From JBOZRQ01 sp050789255 (GTDB lineage Bacteria > Bacillota > Sulfobacillia > Symbiobacteriales > Symbiobacteriaceae), in contig JBOZRQ010000026.1 in NCBI GenBank assembly GCA_050789255.1, positions 1-64,000 on the forward strand: a stretch of 64,000 nt of DNA. The letters run 5' to 3'. Shown here piece by piece: positions 1 through 6,791 of the stretch. Every line of letters starts with the position of its first letter. Within the stretch, counting starts at the first letter, position 1. The position numbers and the translations under genes were made by a program. The notes beneath the pieces are model-generated. The model was not told the DNA's origin and searched no databases. It saw only the letters and a list, made by a program, of their open reading frames with translations.

Positions 1-222
1 AGCACGAGCACCTCGACGAGCACGAGCACGTCGACGAGCACGAGCACGTCGACCAGCACGAGCACCTCGACCAGCACGAGCACCTCGACCAGCACGAGCA
101 CCTCGACCAGCACGAGCACCTCCACGAGTACCAGCACCTCGACCAGCACTAGCACCAGCACGAGCACCTCGACCACGAGCACCTCCACGAGCACGTCGAC
201 CAGCACGACCACCACCACCCCG
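1..222 (+). repeat. Tandem AGCACG/AGCACC/TCGACC hexamer repeat coding (Ser-Thr)n
   Basis: Six-base units (AGCACG, AGCACC, TCGACG, TCGACC and variants) run without interruption from base 1. They alternate AGC and TCG codons for Ser with ACG and ACC codons for Thr, so the reading frame is held while synonymous changes accumulate. Units often group into 12-18 bp higher-order repeats. The array is prone to slippage in multiples of three or six bases and probably continues upstream of the window. Confidence 0.9.
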
Positions 223-282
223 CCGCCTCGCGGTCTGGGTTGGCCGATGATTGAAGTCCCGGTAGACCTCCCTGTCGAGTAG
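1..282 (+). CDS. Ser/Thr-repeat surface-type protein, C-terminal end (partial)
   Basis: This is the 3' end of a gene that begins before the window; frame 1 is open from base 1 to the TAG at 280-282. About 70 codons are an almost pure alternation of Ser and Thr. A short stretch of Thr and Pro follows, and then a non-repetitive tail ending GWPMIEVPVDLPVE. Such regions are usually extended, often glycosylated stalks of cell-surface or secreted proteins; that role is inferred from composition only. The upstream domain that would name the protein is outside the window. A bidirectional terminator follows at once, so this gene ends its transcription unit. The downstream convergent glycosyltransferase could modify such a protein, but nothing in the sequence proves it. 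Confidence 0.8.
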   Translation, partial: STSTSTSTSTSTSTSTSTSTSTSTSTSTSTSTSTSTSTSTSTSTSTSTSTSTSTSTSTTSTSTSTSTSTTTTTPPPRGLGWPMIEVPVDLPVE

Positions 283-291
283 AACGAGCAA

Positions 292-323
292 GAAGCACGC
301 CCTCCTAATTGGGGGCGTGCTTC
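292..323. terminator. Bidirectional intrinsic terminator
   Basis: An 11-bp stem, GAAGCACGCCC (292-302) pairing with GGGCGTGCTTC (313-323), lies between two convergent genes. Flanking T and A residues are modest on both sides. Confidence 0.75.
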
Positions 324-330
324 TCTGTCG

Positions 331-1587
331 CTAAGGTTCGTATAGCAGGGGCTGAAGTTGTCGCTGAAAAATCCAGTCCAGGCTGTGCTGGCGCAAGGTG
401 AGGCGGAAACTGTCCAACGCCCGCTCCTGGGCGAGGGCGCCCACGATGATCTTCGCCCAGTCCTCCCAGTAGGCGTCCTCGTCCTGGTAGGTCACCTGGT
501 ACAAGGTGCTGCCGAACTGGGGATAGAGCGCCCGGTCTCCGCCAAACTCCCGCATCGATGGAACGTCTTGGTTCAGCACCATCAGGTTCTTGCAGATCGA
601 GGCCTCCAGCAGAATCAGCGAGCAGCACTCCGACAGCGAGGGGAAGATGAAGACGTTGGAAAGCTGAAACAGCTGGCGGACCGCCTCGTGCGGGACCGCG
701 TACTCCCATTCGGGCCCAAGGGTCGAGGTGAAGCACACCTCTTTGTCAGTCAGCCCGCGCGCACTGGCGTAAGCCTGCAGGTGCTTTACGATCTGCCTCT
801 CGCCTTCGGCGTTGCAGTGGGCGTTGGCGAAGACCAGCAGCACGCTGCGCCCCTGCTTCTTGATCTTGGCCATCAGCCAGATCAGCTTCTTGACATTCTT
901 ACCGGCCCACCGAGGTGTGGAGAACGGAAAGACCGACACCACATCGGCTGACGCTAACGGATAGTGATCCATGACGGACTGGACCACCGGATGAAGCCCG
1001 AAAAAGGAGCCTGGGTCCTTAGCGTTGTACACCACCCGCACGTTCTCCAGCGTGGTGCCGAACATCTCGGCGAGACGGAGCGCATCGTGCTGGTTCAGGT
1101 AGACCAGCCGGCTGTTTGGCGGCAGGCTGTATCTCAGAATGGACGGGTGGTTGAGGGAGGCGGGGCGCCCGGACGGTGCCGAGTGGACCCAGTGGAGCCA
1201 GCGAACCGCTGGATGCTCCACCGCCAGGCGCCGAATCGCCTCGTTGTGCGGCAGGTACCAGCCCAGGAACATCAGGTCGTGGGTGATCGCCACATCGGTT
1301 TCGGCGATCACGGGGTCCAGCGCAGCGGCGATCTTCTCCGCCTGTTCGGCGAAGTTCGGCCTGGGCTCCTGACCCACCTGGTAGTCGTGCAGGGGGAGTA
1401 CAGGCATCACCTTCAGCGTCAGTACGCCATCCGGCACCGACTGGTCGTCGTGGAAGTTCTCCTGCACCACGAACGTGGGCGTATAGCCGTGGCGCACCAA
1501 CATGCGGAGCTGGTCCTTCACCACCGTGGCCAGGGAATAATCCGGACCTAGGTCAGCAAAGGTTGTGATCACGGTTACGCGCTTCAC
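331..1587 (-). CDS. Glycosyltransferase, GT4-like
   Basis: A 418-aa soluble protein of glycosyltransferase size and GT-B look. The N-terminal half begins KRVTVITTFADLGPDYS, a Rossmann-type opening with a loop that would face the acceptor. The C-terminal half holds FPSLSECCSLILLEAS, which matches the E-x7-E pattern of family-4 enzymes that bind the nucleotide sugar, and VFPFSTPRWAGKN at the start of the second domain. I chose the GTG at 1587 because GGGGAG lies just upstream and the hydrophobic first strand follows directly; the frame stays open further upstream but that part looks non-coding. The donor and acceptor are unknown. It lies 22 bp downstream of the sugar-nucleotide epimerase gene on the same strand, so the two probably work in one surface-polysaccharide or protein-glycosylation step. 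Confidence 0.8.
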   Translation of the reverse strand: MKRVTVITTFADLGPDYSLATVVKDQLRMLVRHGYTPTFVVQENFHDDQSVPDGVLTLKVMPVLPLHDYQVGQEPRPNFAEQAEKIAAALDPVIAETDVAITHDLMFLGWYLPHNEAIRRLAVEHPAVRWLHWVHSAPSGRPASLNHPSILRYSLPPNSRLVYLNQHDALRLAEMFGTTLENVRVVYNAKDPGSFFGLHPVVQSVMDHYPLASADVVSVFPFSTPRWAGKNVKKLIWLMAKIKKQGRSVLLVFANAHCNAEGERQIVKHLQAYASARGLTDKEVCFTSTLGPEWEYAVPHEAVRQLFQLSNVFIFPSLSECCSLILLEASICKNLMVLNQDVPSMREFGGDRALYPQFGSTLYQVTYQDEDAYWEDWAKIIVGALAQERALDSFRLTLRQHSLDWIFQRQLQPLLYEP

Positions 1588-1609
1588 TGCTGCTCCCCTT
1601 TCCAGTACC

Positions 1610-2524
1610 TCAGGCCTGCGACTCGGCCCAGCGCAGGGTCTCGGCCAGGCCTTCCTGAAGCGGTATCGCCGGCGCCCACCCAAGCCGCTGGCGGGCAGCC
1701 CTGCTGTCCAGCGCAGACCGGTCGATGTCACCCGGTCTGGGCGGAGCGGCAATCACGGTCGCCCGGCGCCCAGCCAGGAGCTCCAGGCCGGACAGCAACT
1801 CGGCAATGGGCGTTTCCTCTCCAGTCCCGACGTTCAACACGGCGTTACTCTCTGCCGCCTCTACAGCCCGAGCCACCGCACTGGCTACATCCCCAACGAA
1901 GATAAAGTCGCGCGACTGCTGCCCGTTGCCGTAGAGGGTGAGCGGCTCCCCCCTCGTCAGGGCATGGCACCAGCGTGCCACGACGCCCGCTTCGCCGGTT
2001 ATGCTCTGCCTGGGACCGTACACATTGGCCAGCCGCAGGGCCAGCCAGTTCAGCCCCGCTCGTTCGGCCAGCAGCCGTACGTAGAGCTCTCCGGCGAGCT
2101 TACTCAGCCCGTACGGTGAAGATGGCGCCAGGGAATGCTCTTCGGAAAAGGGCGGATTGCCGACGTTCTCATATACTGCAGCCGAGGAAAGATAGACCAG
2201 TCGGCCTGCCCCCAATTCTGCGGCGCCGAGCACGGTCTTGATGGTACCTAAGATGTTGGTCGTGGCGTCGGCCAGTGGATCCGCCGTCGAGGCCGCAACG
2301 CTGGTCTGAGCAGCGGCGTGCACCACGGCGTCATAGGGGCCGGAAAGCTGGGACCAGACCGGTCCGAGTACCGAACCCCGCACCACTTCCACCCCGTCGG
2401 GCAGGTTCGCCAGGCGCCCGGCTGAAAGGTCGTCCGCAACGGTCACGCGGTGTCCGCGGTCCAGTAACGCTTCCACGATATGCGAGCCGATGAACCCAGC
2501 GCCGCCGGTAACCAGGATTCGCAT
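1610..2524 (-). CDS. NAD-dependent epimerase/dehydratase (UDP-sugar epimerase-like)
   Basis: A 304-aa extended short-chain dehydrogenase. The N-terminus ILVTGGAGFIGSHIVEALL carries the GxxGxxG NAD-binding fingerprint. The catalytic Ser and Tyr-x3-Lys appear as SSAAVYEN and PYGLSKLAGE, and the family motif LANVYGPRQ follows. Length and motifs fit UDP-glucose/UDP-glucuronate 4-epimerase-type enzymes, but substrate cannot be set from sequence alone. ATG at 2524 follows GGAGG at good spacing; the open frame upstream crosses the divergent promoter region and is not coding. It is first in a two-gene unit with the glycosyltransferase, and is divergent from the HPr gene. Confidence 0.85.
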   Translation of the reverse strand: MRILVTGGAGFIGSHIVEALLDRGHRVTVADDLSAGRLANLPDGVEVVRGSVLGPVWSQLSGPYDAVVHAAAQTSVAASTADPLADATTNILGTIKTVLGAAELGAGRLVYLSSAAVYENVGNPPFSEEHSLAPSSPYGLSKLAGELYVRLLAERAGLNWLALRLANVYGPRQSITGEAGVVARWCHALTRGEPLTLYGNGQQSRDFIFVGDVASAVARAVEAAESNAVLNVGTGEETPIAELLSGLELLAGRRATVIAAPPRPGDIDRSALDSRAARQRLGWAPAIPLQEGLAETLRWAESQA

Positions 2525-2572
2525 TGGTGGGTCCTCCTGTCCCGTATCGACAGCGAAAAATCGCTTCGATAC

Positions 2573-2578
2573 ATAATA
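2573..2578 (-). promoter_or_regulatory. Possible -10 for the epimerase operon
   Basis: On the minus strand the sequence reads TATTAT about 50 bases ahead of the epimerase start. No convincing -35 is seen at 17 bp, so this is weak. Confidence 0.3.
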
Positions 2579-2640
2579 CCGGGGCCGGGAGGAAGCGTGA
2601 CGATGCTTCTGGGAGGGGCTCCCGCTGGATGTGGAGACGT

Positions 2641-2668
2641 TTACAAGAACCACTTATGTCGTTATGCT
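2641..2668 (+). promoter_or_regulatory. Possible promoter for the HPr gene
   Basis: TTACAA (2641-2646), a 16-bp spacer and TATGCT (2663-2668) resemble a housekeeping promoter. If it is used, transcription would begin near 2675 and exclude the canonical upstream start codons of the HPr frame (GTG 2597, ATG 2603). Confidence 0.35.
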
Positions 2669-2698
2669 TATCGAATAGAGAGAGGATGTGATGTTGCC

Positions 2699-2965
2699 AT
2701 CGCTGAGCGCACCTTCACGCTGACCGACTCAGCCGGGCTCCACGCCCGCCCGGCCGCCGTGCTCGTTCAGACTGTGCAGAAGTTCCCGTCCACCCAGGTG
2801 TTTCTGCGGAGGGGAGAGAAGGAGGTCAGCGGCCGGAGCTTGCTCTCCGTCATGTCTTTGGGCGCCGGTGCTGGGGAGATCATCACCGTGCGGTGCGAGG
2901 GTCCCCAGGCCGACGAGGCTCTGGCGGCCCTGGCGACCTTACTTGAGAACGGCTTCAGCAACTGA
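2699..2965 (+). CDS. ptsH: HPr family phosphocarrier protein
   Basis: HPr accepts phosphate from PEP via enzyme I and passes it to sugar permeases; in Firmicutes it is also phosphorylated on Ser46 by HPr kinase. The active-site segment GLHARPAAVLVQ and the regulatory-Ser region SGRSLLSVMSLGAGAGE are both intact. The start is odd. Counting from the ATC at 2699 places the catalytic His at residue 15 and aligns I-A-E-R-T-F with the usual M-A-x-K-T-F, giving 89 aa. No ATG, GTG or TTG in frame lies there. The nearest canonical starts are GTG 2597 and ATG 2603, both after GGGAGG, and would add an unrelated extension of about 32 residues. The ATG at 2691 after GAGAGGA is out of frame. Either a rare ATC start, an N-terminal extension or a sequence error is involved. 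The gene is monocistronic, with its own terminator. Confidence 0.85.
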   Translation: MAERTFTLTDSAGLHARPAAVLVQTVQKFPSTQVFLRRGEKEVSGRSLLSVMSLGAGAGEIITVRCEGPQADEALAALATLLENGFSN

Positions 2966-2978
2966 ACCCGCAATTCAA

Positions 2979-3020
2979 CAGGAGCCCTTGTCCCCGCGTG
3001 GGGGCAAGGGCTCCTGTCTT
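2979..3020 (+). terminator. Intrinsic terminator after HPr
   Basis: A 12-bp perfect stem CAGGAGCCCTTG / CAAGGGCTCCTG (2979-2990 with 3005-3016) closes a GC-rich loop and is followed by TCTTTA. Confidence 0.85.
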
Positions 3021-3042
3021 TACATAAAGTAGTGGAGGGGGT

Positions 3043-4167
3043 GTGTACGTGACCTCGTGGACCATCATGCTCTATCTGGCCGGCGCCGACGACCTGGAGC
3101 CCTATATGGCCCGCACGCTGCAGGCCCTCGAGGAGGCCGGGCCGCCTACGGGCGGTGAGGTGATTGTGCAACTGGCCCGGGCGCCGCTCTCGCTGCTGGA
3201 GCCGGTGCTGCCCGGCCGCCAGCCAACCGGGCTCGACGGCGATTGGCATGGCGTGCGCCGCTACCGCCTGAGGCGGCGGCCGGAGGGTGCCGATCCGACC
3301 AGGTTCCACTCGGAACTCCTGGCTGACCTCGGGCAGGTGAACACCGCCGACCCGGCGACGCTGGCGGACTTTGTGCACGATGCCAGGTCTCAGTTCCCGG
3401 CAGAGCGCACCTTGCTGGTACTCTCCGGCCACGGCATGGGCTTTGTGGGCCTGGCCCTGGATCTGACCGCCGGCCCGAAACCGTGCCTGATGAGCCTGCG
3501 TGGCATGGTGATGCACTTGCGGGCCCTGCGCGAGCCCTTGGACATGCTCCTGCTGGACGCCTGCCAGATGAACTGCTTGGAGATCGCCTGCCAGCTGGCG
3601 CTGCCCAGACCGGTCGCCCACTGGCTGATCACCCCGGCCTCCCAGGCCCCGCGGGCCGGCTTAAACTATGTGGCCATGCTGCAGGCCGTGGCAGCTGGCG
3701 GAGCAGACCCCACCGGCGAGGTGGCGGCCAGGGTGGCAGCCACACTGGAACCCCTGGCTGGCCTCCAGGTTCTAGCACTCAACCTGGACCCCGCCCGCTG
3801 GCAGGCCGCCGCCTTGGCTGCCCGAGACGCCACTGGCGCCATGCACATGCCCATGTTCCTGGAGGCGGCCAAGGCGTGCGCCTACCCACCGCGGGGCAAG
3901 AGCATGCGATTCCTCGTGCACTGGCCGGATTCCCCTACCTTTCCGGACCGGTATCACTACCTGTACCGACGGTTGCGGTTTGCCCGGCTCTCGCGCTGGA
4001 ATCGGCTGATTCCGCCAGCGGCGCCGGATGAACGTGGCGAACCTGCCGCTGGCCCGCAGTTGGCGCCCGGGCCGTTGCTGTTCGCGTGGCTGAAGACCAT
4101 TCGGAAAGACCTCTCCCCGGAGGAGGTTACCGCCCTGCAGCACGGCCTGGGCTGGGCGGATCAGTGA
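3043..4167 (+). CDS. Clostripain-type (C11 family) cysteine peptidase
   Basis: A 374-aa protein with the caspase-like C11 fold. The opening WTIMLYLAGADDLEPYM is the family's typical first strand and acidic loop. The catalytic His sits in LLVLSGHGMGF and the catalytic Cys in MLLLDACQMNCLE, in the order and spacing expected. No signal peptide is visible, so it probably acts in the cytoplasm or is released otherwise. The GTG at 3043 follows AGTGGAGGGG; a second GTG two codons on is also possible. The substrate is unknown; family members cleave after Arg or Lys. It precedes a Cys-rich small protein by 86 bp on the same strand with no terminator between, so that protein is a candidate partner or substrate, though this is inference. 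Confidence 0.85.
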   Translation: MYVTSWTIMLYLAGADDLEPYMARTLQALEEAGPPTGGEVIVQLARAPLSLLEPVLPGRQPTGLDGDWHGVRRYRLRRRPEGADPTRFHSELLADLGQVNTADPATLADFVHDARSQFPAERTLLVLSGHGMGFVGLALDLTAGPKPCLMSLRGMVMHLRALREPLDMLLLDACQMNCLEIACQLALPRPVAHWLITPASQAPRAGLNYVAMLQAVAAGGADPTGEVAARVAATLEPLAGLQVLALNLDPARWQAAALAARDATGAMHMPMFLEAAKACAYPPRGKSMRFLVHWPDSPTFPDRYHYLYRRLRFARLSRWNRLIPPAAPDERGEPAAGPQLAPGPLLFAWLKTIRKDLSPEEVTALQHGLGWADQ

Positions 4168-4253
4168 CTCAACCTTTTATGTCAAGTGCGAAGGACCCGT
4201 CATACGTTACTATGGGCGGCGATACGGCCGTCACAGCGGAGGGAGGTTCAACT

Positions 4254-4667
4254 GTGAGCGACGAGAAACGCTCCGGCATGGAGGTCCGCACACCTATGCG
4301 GATGAACCTCAGCCCGGAACAGGCCCAGGCCATCCCCGGCCTGGCGGAGAAGATGCCGCCAATGGCGGGGAGCCAAGAAGCGAGCACTACCTGTCCGGAT
4401 GTGTTCAGGCAGTTGATCTGCGTCGAAGGCACTGTGACCACCACGGTCAATGCCGAGTGCAACGTATCCAGGATCGTCTGCCTGGGCGGCGGCGTCGGCA
4501 GTGGATGCCAGGGCAACGTGGTGCCGCCTCCGGCGGAATGCACCTTTAAGTTCTTCGAGAATCTTTGCGTTGAAGTGTCTGTCACTGTTTCGGCAGAGGC
4601 TGAATGCGAGATCACGGGAGTCGTCTGCGGCGAGGCGTCGAATCAGCCTTGCCCCACTCCCGGCTAA
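4254..4667 (+). CDS. Cys-rich protein with an exact internal duplication
   Basis: A 137-aa protein I do not recognise. The first 50 residues are polar and include PEQAQAIPGLAEKMPPM. The rest contains ten cysteines in two copies of one module. Copy 1 and copy 2 share the exact spacing C-x8-C-x12-C-x6-C, each with C-V-E after the second Cys, and an extra Cys 7-8 residues later. The modules are rich in Val, Thr and Glu and look like beta strands. The start is the GTG at 4254, after GCGGAGGGAGG. No signal peptide or membrane segment is seen. It sits behind the C11 peptidase gene and ends at a strong terminator. Metal binding or a disulfide-rich coat or secreted peptide are both possible; function is unknown. 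Confidence 0.8.
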   Translation: MSDEKRSGMEVRTPMRMNLSPEQAQAIPGLAEKMPPMAGSQEASTTCPDVFRQLICVEGTVTTTVNAECNVSRIVCLGGGVGSGCQGNVVPPPAECTFKFFENLCVEVSVTVSAEAECEITGVVCGEASNQPCPTPG

Positions 4668-4672
4668 AGAAA

Positions 4673-4704
4673 ACTACCCGAGCCTCGAGAGGGGCTCGGG
4701 TAGT
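4673..4704. terminator. Bidirectional intrinsic terminator
   Basis: A 12-bp perfect stem ACTACCCGAGCC / GGCTCGGGTAGT (4673-4684, 4693-4704) lies between convergent genes, with AAAGAAA on the left serving the minus strand. Confidence 0.85.
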
Positions 4705-4719
4705 CTCCTGTGTGCAGCG

Positions 4720-6009
4720 CTATTTCACGCCTTTGACCCGGTAAATAAAGACCGTGCCCAGCCCGAAGAAAACAGTGGTCAGACCCATGAGGATGCTGTA
4801 CCCCGTATGACCGGGGAGCGACCGGAAATAGTCCAGCGTGAGGCCACCGATGACGATGCCGGTAATCTGCGGCAGAATGCTGGCGATTTGCCAGATGCCC
4901 ATGTCCTTCCCGTAGTCGTCCTGATTCGGGAGCACGTCGGTAGCCAGCGCCTGGTCTACGCTGCTGTAGGCGCCGTACCCCACACCAAAGAGAGCACCGG
5001 CCACCAGGACCAACTGGGGAAGCGGGAAGAGGGCAAACAGAAGGGCCACGAGCGTCATCATGCCGCCGGAGAGGTAGACCAGCGCCTTGCGCCCCGTCCG
5101 GTCGGACAGCACGCCCGCCGCCAGCACCGCCAGGGTTGCTGCCACCATCGTCGCCGCCGTGAACTGAAAGACGGTCAACTCCCCGGGCAAGCCCATGACA
5201 TCCTCAAAGAAGTACTGAAGGTAGAAGAAAATGGCCCACTGGCCCTGCTGGACCAGAAACCGGGTAATGTAGACCCAGAAGAAGTCCGGGTGCTTGCGGG
5301 GATCGATCCAGAACAGCCCTTTGAACTCCCGCCAGGTCAGCGGCGGCCCGCCGGGCGCAGGCTCCTCTCGGACCTGCCACCAGGTCAGCAGGACCGCCAC
5401 GGTCTGTACAGCCGCAAGCAGGCCATATGTAAGCAGCAGCTGAGCCCTGTAGACATCGGGCGGAGCGGCTTTGTTCACGAGCAGGCCGGCCACGGCGGCA
5501 CCCACAATGGTGCCCAGGACGCTCATAAGGCCGAACCATCCCGAGGCGACACCCCGCTGCGCAGGGGGGACCCGGTCGGCAATAATGGCTACATACGGGC
5601 TGTTGGCGAAGTTGTTGGCGAACTGCACCAGAATGAAGGCGACGGCCATTGACCAGAGCGAGTCGGTGGTCGCCATGTAGATCAGACCGGCCACGTTAAA
5701 AACGGTGCCCAGCAGCAAGAAGGGGCGCCGCCGGCCCATGCGGCTGCGAATCCGGTCGGACAGGGCGCCGGCCCACGGATGGACCAGCACGGCTACCACC
5801 GTGCCCCACACCACGACCAGCGGCAGGTTGACCTCCTTGTGCCCCAGCAGCTTCTCCACCTGGCTGGGGATCACAATGGAAAGCAGGGCGCCCCAGTGGA
5901 CGTTGTTGGCAAACCAGAACAGGTTCATCCACACGTGTTCCATGGCCGATAGCTTGCGAGCTGATCCGGTGCCCTGGGCGGCTGCCTGTGCCACTGGTTT
6001 CGCCTCCAT
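4720..6009 (-). CDS. MFS transporter, glycoside-pentoside-hexuronide/SLC45-like
   Basis: A 429-aa integral membrane protein with about 12 hydrophobic segments. The loop between helices 2 and 3 carries GALSDRIRSRMGRRRPF, a form of the MFS motif A. The N-terminal pattern NLFWFANNVHWGALL resembles sugar-cation symporter-like and SLC45-type carriers. The substrate is unknown. I kept ATG 6009, preceded by CTGGAG at 6 bp; a GTG five codons later also has a GGAGG before it and may be used. The gene is alone on the minus strand, divergent from the DUF5658 gene, and ends at the shared terminator. Confidence 0.85.
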   Translation of the reverse strand: MEAKPVAQAAAQGTGSARKLSAMEHVWMNLFWFANNVHWGALLSIVIPSQVEKLLGHKEVNLPLVVVWGTVVAVLVHPWAGALSDRIRSRMGRRRPFLLLGTVFNVAGLIYMATTDSLWSMAVAFILVQFANNFANSPYVAIIADRVPPAQRGVASGWFGLMSVLGTIVGAAVAGLLVNKAAPPDVYRAQLLLTYGLLAAVQTVAVLLTWWQVREEPAPGGPPLTWREFKGLFWIDPRKHPDFFWVYITRFLVQQGQWAIFFYLQYFFEDVMGLPGELTVFQFTAATMVAATLAVLAAGVLSDRTGRKALVYLSGGMMTLVALLFALFPLPQLVLVAGALFGVGYGAYSSVDQALATDVLPNQDDYGKDMGIWQIASILPQITGIVIGGLTLDYFRSLPGHTGYSILMGLTTVFFGLGTVFIYRVKGVK

Positions 6010-6091
6010 GATTTGCTCCAGAACCCTTACGCGTTGGCACCGCTGCTCCGATAACAGAGTAGCAGGCCCGACGCATAGGGGGTCCTTTCAC

Positions 6092-6409
6092 GTGATTTCA
6101 ACCGCTCCACCACTGCTTGTAAGGTATGGTCTGGCCTGGATTCTTGTCGCCAATGCTGCCGATTTGGCGCTGACGCTCTGGGGCGTGAACGTCGGGGTCA
6201 TCTCCGAGGGCAACCCGATCATGGCTCGGGTGCTGCAGGCCACTCCTGCCGGCCTTATCGTCCTGAAGGTGGCGCTGGTGGTCGGGGGGACCCTGGCCCT
6301 GTACTGGGCTTACCCTCGCCGCCCTCGCTTCACGGGGGGAGCGATCGGATTTCTGACCCTGGTCATGGGCGCCGTCATGGGGATGCACGTGGCCTGGGTA
6401 TTCCGGTAA
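6092..6409 (+). CDS. Small membrane protein, DUF5658-like
   Basis: A 105-aa protein with three predicted membrane helices: residues around 8-27 (GLAWILVANAADLALTLWGV), 45-67 and 80-103. The first helix with its Asn-Asp-Ala-Asp-Leu pattern, the short loop with EGNPIMARVL, and the central charged turn YPRRPRF are typical of DUF5658 proteins, whose function is not known. The GTG start at 6092 follows a G-rich stretch (6077-6082) about 9 bases upstream. It is divergent from the MFS gene with 82 bp between the starts. Confidence 0.75.
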   Translation: MISTAPPLLVRYGLAWILVANAADLALTLWGVNVGVISEGNPIMARVLQATPAGLIVLKVALVVGGTLALYWAYPRRPRFTGGAIGFLTLVMGAVMGMHVAWVFR

Positions 6410-6454
6410 GCAGAACATTATATACAGAGAATTTTACCACACTATGAGCAAAAA

Positions 6455-6496
6455 AGCCCCTGAGCTGGCACCGCTACCAGCTCAGGGGCTTTATCT
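6455..6496. terminator. Strong bidirectional terminator, best on the minus strand
   Basis: A 14-bp perfect stem AGCCCCTGAGCTGG / CCAGCTCAGGGGCT (6455-6468, 6477-6490). On the minus strand it is followed by six Ts (from the AAAAAA at about 6450-6455), directly downstream of the 27-aa minus-strand ORF. On the plus strand the tail is TTATCTTT. Confidence 0.85.
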
Positions 6497-6504
6497 TTCC
6501 GGGG

Positions 6505-6588
6505 CTACGCCGTCAGTACTTGCATCACCTCCGCTGCGATTGCCGCCATTAGCACAGCCACTGCTACTTTCATGTACCAGTTTTTCAT
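6505..6588 (-). CDS. 27-aa hydrophobic membrane peptide
   Basis: The minus strand encodes MKNWYMKVAVAVLMAAIAAE followed by VMQVLTA and a TAG stop. A positively charged start and one hydrophobic helix of about 18 residues mark it as a single-pass membrane peptide. AAGGGAG lies upstream, 12 bases from the ATG, which is somewhat long. The stop codon is 15 bp from a textbook minus-strand terminator with a T6 tail, and no other minus-strand gene explains that terminator. This makes a complete small transcription unit likely. It could be a small stress or regulatory membrane peptide or a type I toxin-like peptide; I do not recognise it. Confidence 0.6.
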   Translation of the reverse strand: MKNWYMKVAVAVLMAAIAAEVMQVLTA

Positions 6589-6641
6589 GTTTGTTTTCGT
6601 CTCCCTTGTTCGATTCTCAATGCCAGTCTACGCCGCGCCTG

Positions 6642-6679
6642 TGAACGGACCGAAACCGGAATATGAACGACGCGTGAAC
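6642..6679 (+). promoter_or_regulatory. Phased TGAAC direct repeats (possible operator)
   Basis: TGAAC occurs at 6642-6646, 6664-6668 and 6675-6679, that is 22 and 11 bp apart, on one face of the helix. The position 11 bp after the first copy reads AAACC, a degenerate copy. The repeats lie between the divergent 27-aa peptide and lipase genes. Eleven-bp phased direct repeats are typical of OmpR/PhoP-type response regulators. Confidence 0.35.
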
Positions 6680-6791
6680 ATCGCGCGGCAAGCGCTGGAA
6701 ATAAGAAGTAGTTGAACTTAGATTATGTAAATTGATAACATGGTCATAGACAGATATTAGGACCTGATCATAAGGATGGGGGATTACTCGC

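Noticed and set aside
1..222. The hexamer array as a possible CRISPR or non-coding repeat
   Set aside because: There are no spacers, the units are six bases and the frame is open to a stop with a clean C-terminal tail, so it is coding.
2691..2723. ATG 2691 as the HPr start
   Set aside because: It is well placed after GAGAGGA but out of frame with HPr and reaches a stop after ten codons. It would need a one-base shift.
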